64,000 nucleotides of DNA, from positions 33,944,172-34,008,171 of the forward strand of contig CM037861.1 of assembly GCA_021292105.1 (NCBI GenBank), read 5' to 3'. Below are positions 60,601-64,000 of the stretch, piece by piece. Made by a program: the position numbers and the translations under genes. Origin of the DNA: Anadara kagoshimensis (taxonomy: Eukaryota; Mollusca; Bivalvia; Arcoida; Arcidae). Within the stretch, counting starts at the first letter, position 1, and the number at the start of each line of letters is the position of its first letter. The notes below the pieces were generated by a model. It made no database searches. It had not been told where the DNA came from and saw only the letters and a list, made by a program, of their open reading frames with translations.

Positions 60601-62631
60601 TGAGGTAGACATAAGGATTTATCAACCTCAAAAATGTGATATTTAACAAGACCGCATTGGATTTTGAAGGTTTTGGCAAGAGAATCACGAAAGTTAATAT
60701 CTGCAAATAAAAGCTGGTTTACAGTATTCATTAACTGAGTTTTTGGTATGACTGAAGTTTAGTGCATGGCAAAGTTTATGGTGCAATCTAATCAGTCATG
60801 TCTATATAATATAATATTGAAGTTAATGGTCTTGGGTCATAGGAACGAGTGCCAAATTGGCCTTGGGTCATAGAAAGGAGTGCCCAATTGGGCTTGGGTC
60901 ATAGGAACGAGTGCCAAATTAGCCTTGGGTCATAGGAACGAGTGCCAAATTGGCATTGGGTAATAGGAATGAGTGCCAAATTGGCCTTGGGTCATAAGAA
61001 CGAGTGCCAAATTGGCCTTGGGTCATAGGAACAAGTGCCAAATTGGCCTTGGGTCATAGGAATGAGTGCCAAACTGGCCTTGGGTCATAGGAATGAGTGC
61101 CAAACTGGCCTTTGGTCAAAGGGACAGTGTGTTAAATTGGAGACCGCTAATGTGTTGTTGTTGATTATTTTATATATAGAACCTAACTGTAGACGTAAGA
61201 TTCAGATGACATCTGGTACAATATCATCACCTTCATCTGGTGGCAATGGGTTCTATGACAGCTCAAAAGTGTGTGTTTGGACCATTATCGGACCAGAAGG
61301 ATCCAATGTTTTCATTAATGTAAGTGATGACATTTTTAATACTGTAAAGGTATTTGATTTAGCGTGTATTTATTTTCGCTTTATGTGAAATTTAGAATTA
61401 TCCTCGAGGTTAAATTTTCACCTTTTTGAAATATGTTTAATAAGACAATCAGCATAATATAATTTTCGCTTGGTATTTAATTTTGTGCAAAGCAAACGAC
61501 CGCAAACCAAGCAAACATTAGTACACCTCAAAAATAAATATGTTTATAGTACTGAATAAAGAGAAACATTAACGGTAGGAAACTTTCGTAGTTTTGATCT
61601 TCTAAGCTATTTCATGATAAGAAACTTTCACAATTCCTACTGTAGGGAAAGTGTATCAAGGGATGATATATACATATTATATACACAGTGTGTATGTACA
61701 ACACTCAGTATCAGGTCGAGTCCTTTTTTCGTAGCCGTATCACTACGAGTCGCGCTTGCGCGACGAGTAGTGATACAGCCACGAAAAAAAGACGAGATCT
61801 GATACGAAGGGTTGTACATACACACTGTGTATATAATATTTTTATCTAACATTTCCAATAAGGTTATTTAAAATAATGAAAAAACAATACTTTATGTGAA
61901 AAAATTACATTTTACCACAGAAAACCACTGAACTATGTTATGACCGACAAATCCAAGACTCCCTGATGACGTAACAATGAGAAAGTGCACGCGCGCTTTA
62001 CCGCCAATGTTGTATCACCACAGTGTGGTGATACAAGATTCTGTATCACATGTGTTCGATAAAACTTGTATTTCGTCAAATCAGATAGAAAAACTAGTCT
62101 AATGTTAGATAAATTCACAGTACAAGAGTCACTGCTCTAATGCCACTCAATAACGTTTGCTACCTGGCTTATTGCCACAGTATTTTGTCCCGAAATCCAT
62201 TTCTCTATTATTTTTTTATTATTATATATTTTTTTGATATGGTTGCCTTGATTTATGAAAAACTCCTTTATAACACTAAATCTTGACTGAACAAATGAAT
62301 CATGTTTTTACTGTACTATGGTTGGGATATTTTGTGATGCTTAGTGAGGTTGTAGTTGCTTAATTTAGGTATTGCAGTGGATTTAATAACTTTATATAAT
62401 TGTTTTGTAACAATTTACAGTTTACAAGGTTTAATACAGAATACCGCAGAGATATGGTCAATATTTTAGTTGGTGGTGAAACAGAGTCCACTTCTATATC
62501 CATAGCTCAGTTATCAGGACAGCCAGATTTAAACACTCTACGTTTCAGAAGCTATAACAATTTTATGATTGTGACATTTTCAACAGATTCAGCGGTTACA
62601 AAGCCTGGATTTAGTGCCAATTTCCAAAGTT
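48016..62631 (+). CDS. Secreted C-type lectin - LDLa - CUB protein, 3' end beyond window
   Basis: Exons are 48016-48081, 54696-54726, 57433-57526, 58124-58218, 59408-59632, 60222-60317, 61180-61319 and 62421-62631. All are GT/AG with matching phases (0,1,2,1,1,1,0,1), giving 319 residues in view. Residues 1-22 are a signal peptide ([16 protein letters not shown]). Residues about 30-167 are a C-type lectin domain ([54 protein letters not shown]). The usual EPN/QPD sugar-site triplet is replaced by KSP and no WND is seen, so Ca-dependent sugar binding is doubtful. Residues about 168-203 form an LDL-receptor class A module with six cysteines and [12 protein letters not shown]. Residues about 206-319 are a CUB domain ([30 protein letters not shown]). 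Exon 8 ends at a GTAAGT donor, so more exons follow. Likely an extracellular or surface recognition protein; orthology unknown. Confidence 0.92.
49232..49492 (+). mobile_element. tRNA-derived SINE (family 1), diverged
   Basis: B-box-like GTCGGGTTTCGAACCCC is followed by the family body (ACAAGACTTGAAAATAGGAA, GAAAGTCACGG, CATCTCGATATAAGTAAA). The A-box region is lost. In lectin intron 1. Confidence 0.75.
49618..49990 (+). mobile_element. SINE fragments in lectin intron 1
   Basis: 49618-49745 repeats the middle of family 1 (CTTGAAAATAGGTTGTGACT to AAAGAACCCC). 49912-49985 resembles the 'ggaggaaaccggagtg' part of family 2. Confidence 0.5.
50963..51408. mobile_element. Non-autonomous transposon with about 75-bp inverted ends
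   Basis: The left arm (about 50963-51040, GAGACCATATTCCGGGGATT) is mirrored by the right arm (about 51330-51408, CACCGGAATATGGTCTCTAT), including CCCTAGAATA / TATTCTAGGATA and the outer CGGTAT / ATACCG. The interior is AT-rich and non-coding. Confidence 0.75.
51975..52168. mobile_element. MITE family C copy in lectin intron 1
   Basis: Opposite orientation to 10372-10546; contains ACCACCCAAGGGAACCAG and ends GGGTTTTGACTGTA. The left terminus is worn. Confidence 0.65.
52520..53395. repeat. Tandem array with 70-85-bp units
   Basis: GGTCAAACAGACAGGTCAAT followed by GTTGTTTG recurs about 11 times, with 'ggattctccaatatgaatattccc' spacers of two length classes, with or without 'ctgatacccatgtatt'. 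A segment of about 240 bp is itself duplicated (52830-53090 and 53110-53370). Confidence 0.85.
53396..54340. other. AT-rich intron sequence, nothing recognised
   Basis: Part of lectin intron 1; no gene or strong repeat. Confidence 0.45.
54344..54645. repeat. Degenerate minisatellite of about 35 bp followed by (TTTA)n
   Basis: TATTGCCCTATTTGATATCA with 'tactttctacaa' repeats about six times to 54565. (TTTA)n runs at 54579-54645, ending 50 nt before lectin exon 2. Confidence 0.8.
54815..54990 (+). mobile_element. SINE-like fragment (family 2)
   Basis: A tRNA-like GTAGGTTTGAATCCCAC (B-box) begins it and GACTGCCTTGATTTAAGCAA with 'aatcttgactggg' ends it. Confidence 0.6.
55145..55440. repeat. 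Five-unit tandem array of about 62 bp
   Basis: GGTTGCAGGTTAAAAG...GGTAGTGTGAATGCTCCGTA recurs at about 55151, 55213, 55275, 55338 and 55401. The last unit forms the outer end of the inverted repeat at 55418-56288. Confidence 0.85.
55418..56288. mobile_element. Large inverted repeat, 175-bp arms
   Basis: The left arm 55418-55595 and right arm about 56112-56288 match as reverse complements at about 90% by eye, from GAATGCTCCATACTTC through ACAGTAAGACCTGTATA to TAACTGGATCATAC. The spacer of about 515 bp is non-coding. Inner TACAGTAAGACCTG ends look like MITE termini. In lectin intron 2. Confidence 0.8.
56290..56455 (+). mobile_element. SINE family 1 3' half
   Basis: From CGAGATCTTAAAAACTAATG to the 'agctggtgacatcctgatataagta' end. 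It directly abuts the right arm of the inverted repeat. Confidence 0.6.
57628..57812. mobile_element. MITE family C copy in lectin intron 3
   Basis: Well preserved: starts ACAGTCAAACCTGTCTATTA, ends GGCAAGTTGGACTGTA, with GGGAACCAGTAAAAGTGGCC inside. Confidence 0.78.
57815..57990 (-). mobile_element. SINE-like element (family 2)
   Basis: The reverse complement has a tRNA-like head with B-box GGTTCAAATCCCACTC, then 'gaaaaccactgg' and the 'ctctggtttcctcc' body. Confidence 0.65.
58670..58890 (+). mobile_element. SINE-like element (family 2) in lectin intron 4
   Basis: GTGAGAAAGTTTGC, GGTTTACTCTGGGCACTCTG and GACTGCCTTGATATAAGAGA follow a worn tRNA-like head. A tail piece of MITE D (TTTGACTGAACAAATGGTGG) lies just upstream at 58566-58605. 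Confidence 0.65.
59263..59389. repeat. 127-nt hairpin just before lectin exon 5
   Basis: Arms of about 60 nt: TAAGAAATGA at the left base pairs with TCATTTCTTA at the right. A perfect 22-nt stem lies at 59287-59308 and 59344-59365 (TATTTCAAGAGGTAATGCAA). The inner stem is imperfect with a small loop near 59326. It ends 18 nt before the exon. Confidence 0.8.
60391..60581. mobile_element. MITE family D copy
   Basis: Ends TACAGTAAAACC / GGTTTTACTGTA. About 90% similar by eye to 24906-25094. In lectin intron 6. Confidence 0.82.
60828..61125. repeat. 31-bp minisatellite upstream of the CUB exon
   Basis: About nine units of CTTGGGTCATAGGAACGAGT + GCCAAATTGGC. The array ends about 55 nt before the exon at 61180. 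Confidence 0.9.
61674..61839. repeat. Long, nearly perfect palindrome with CpG-rich centre
   Basis: Arms of about 80 bp read ATATTATATACACAGTGTGT ... GTATCACTAC and mirror each other with few mismatches. The centre is TCGCGCTTGCGCGA. A 27-bp relative (TTGTATCACCACAGTG...) at 62009-62035 is also self-complementary. In the intron that splits the CUB domain. Confidence 0.88.
62116..62315. mobile_element. MITE family D copy, decayed
   Basis: Shares TAATGCCACTCAATAAC, GCTTATTGCCACA, TTTATAACAC and TTGACTGAACAAATGAATCA with family D in order. The left end is worn. Confidence 0.6.
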
Positions 62632-62700
62632 GTAAGTAGAAATCATCAGTTTAGACAGCAGACAAGTTTATAAAGGATAATGGTTTAAAAGAATGTTTAT

Positions 62701-63011
62701 GATTGATTAATGTCCCAGTCAAGAATATTTCTCTTATATCAGGATATCACCAGCTATAGGTGAAAATGGAAATTTTTGCCTTTGCAATGTGCTCAGGGCA
62801 ATGTGCATAGAGGGTTTTCGAGCATGCAACACCTATTATGACACATAAGTGTTTTTAGGTCTCTTATGAAGAACCTCATGACGTTCATTTCTTTATGCAG
62901 AGAGTTTATCCAAAGAACAGTTGCTTCGTGTTTTTCAAGCCTGGAAAGACTTTGAACCTTGACCTCCTACAAATGAACTAGCATGCTACTAACTGAGCTA
63001 CCATAGTGGTT
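62701..63011 (-). mobile_element. tRNA-derived SINE (family 1)
   Basis: The minus-strand A-box TAGCTCAGTTAGTAGC and B-box GGTCAAGGTTCAAAG are followed by the family body, ending in TTGACTGGGACATTAATC. Immediately downstream of lectin exon 8. Confidence 0.75.
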
Positions 63012-63196
63012 ATTGATTCTTTAAAAGAGAACAAAGACCAGTCTTCAAGGCTTCAATCTATTGAAATGCCTCTTCAGTTCTGGGTGGATCCTCCTATATG
63101 AATATTATTCCTTATGAAAGGTCAAGTGGACAAGTCATTGTTGTTTGCCTATACTGTACATCACAGATAAAGAAATATTTCAAGACAAATCTTTTT

Positions 63197-64000
63197 AGCT
63201 CACCTGACCAAAGGTCATGTGAGCTTATGGTATGGTGCAGCGTGTGTATGTGCGTGTGCGTGCGTGCGTGCGTCGTTAACACACATTTTCGACTTCTCCT
63301 CTGAAAGTACTCAGCAGATTTCATCGAGACTTGGTCAGAAGCATGTCTGGGTCGGTGCAATTCAGATTTGTTTGTGGCATTGCCATGGCTACCATAACTA
63401 GGTCAAGGTGACCTAGGGGTGCAAAAATCTTAAAAAATCTTCTTCTCCGAAAGTATTGTTTGGAGAAAAAATCTGATGTGATATTTGGCTTCTCTAGGGT
63501 CTTAAGCCTATAGTTTGTTCATTTTGTGAAATTCGGTCAAAAATGGGTTACGTGTTTTTGCGTTTAATTTTGAAAAAATCGTAAAATAGCTTCAAATTGT
63601 TATAACTTGACTACTTGACCAGATAATGACATGGAGTTTTCAGTTTTGACATCTTCTTGTTAGTATCTTCAAAATGAGGTCAAGGTCCATTGTGAAGGTT
63701 GGACCTAATTTTTTTTACCTCTGATTATAATTATTATCTCGAAAACTATAAACTTTTTGTATAGTCATGTATATTAGAATGTTGTAGGTATTGATACAAC
63801 GACCATTTTGATGTATAGAAAAAGGTCATGGGTTCAAAGGTCAAGGTCACAGATGCGAAACAATACCGAAATGGTTAATTATCTCAAAAACTATAAACTT
63901 TTTGTATGGGCATTTATATGAGAATGTTGTAGATATTGATACAACGACCATTTTGATGTATAGAAAAAGGTCATGGGTTCAAAGGTCAAGGTCACAGATG
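63197..64000 (+). mobile_element. 145-bp-array element, cut by the window end
   Basis: Starts AGCTCACCTGACCAAAGGTC and follows the head of the 26639-29258 copy closely, including the (GTGC)n run near 63245-63272. It then enters the 145-bp array at about 63720. The right end is outside the window. Confidence 0.85.

Noticed and set aside
61035-61388. 117-aa frame including the CUB exon
   Set aside because: The first half translates the 31-bp minisatellite. The true exon starts at 61180 after an acceptor AG and ends at 61319.
61614-61858. Overlapping frames on both strands at the palindrome
   Set aside because: They arise from the inverted repeat itself.
1-64000. Retroviral, LTR, Polinton or other capsid-bearing elements
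   Set aside because: I looked for integrase, protease, capsid and long terminal repeat signatures and saw none that I could support.

Overview
The window is AT-rich, intron-rich animal DNA packed with short mobile elements. Small phase-1 exons, a secreted C1q-domain gene, a C-type lectin/LDLa/CUB gene, tRNA-derived SINEs and elements with internal tandem arrays ending in GGGCCTCTTGTTT point to a mollusc, most likely a bivalve. The species cannot be named from the sequence.

Four protein-coding genes are supported by homology and by matching splice phases. (1) 3024-6509 (+): a complete two-exon secreted C1q-domain protein of 222 aa, whose intron holds a 134-bp tandem array grown from a SINE. 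(2) 8974-14553 (-): a complete eight-coding-exon VDAC (mitochondrial porin) of 282 aa. (3) 19170-23228 (+): a complete four-coding-exon SAMD8/sphingomyelin-synthase-related protein of 424 aa with intact catalytic residues. It lies head to head with VDAC, and a CCGGAAGT (ETS-type) site near 15855 between plausible first-exon donors suggests one bidirectional promoter. (4) 48016 to beyond the window end (+): a secreted C-type lectin - LDLa - CUB protein with eight exons in view; it continues past 64000.

The 25 kb between genes 3 and 4 has no gene that I can support. It holds two of the three copies of an element with 145-bp internal repeats (about 13 units in the first), a 19-bp minisatellite, nested MITE and SINE insertions, a decayed LINE reverse transcriptase, and at 40.1-47.06 kb an array of about 145 copies of a 48-bp unit. 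That array is the most striking object here. Its period is a multiple of three, four of six frames are free of stops within the unit, its left edge joins a tRNA-like B box, it shows local higher-order organisation, and small indels become abundant after about 43.45 kb. I judge it a non-coding satellite rather than a gene.

A further theme is a set of three MITEs beginning CAGGG, each flanked by a 5-bp direct repeat, one of them with an empty-site relative elsewhere in the window. Several large hairpins lie in the introns of the lectin gene. No RNA gene, CRISPR array or intact autonomous transposon was found.
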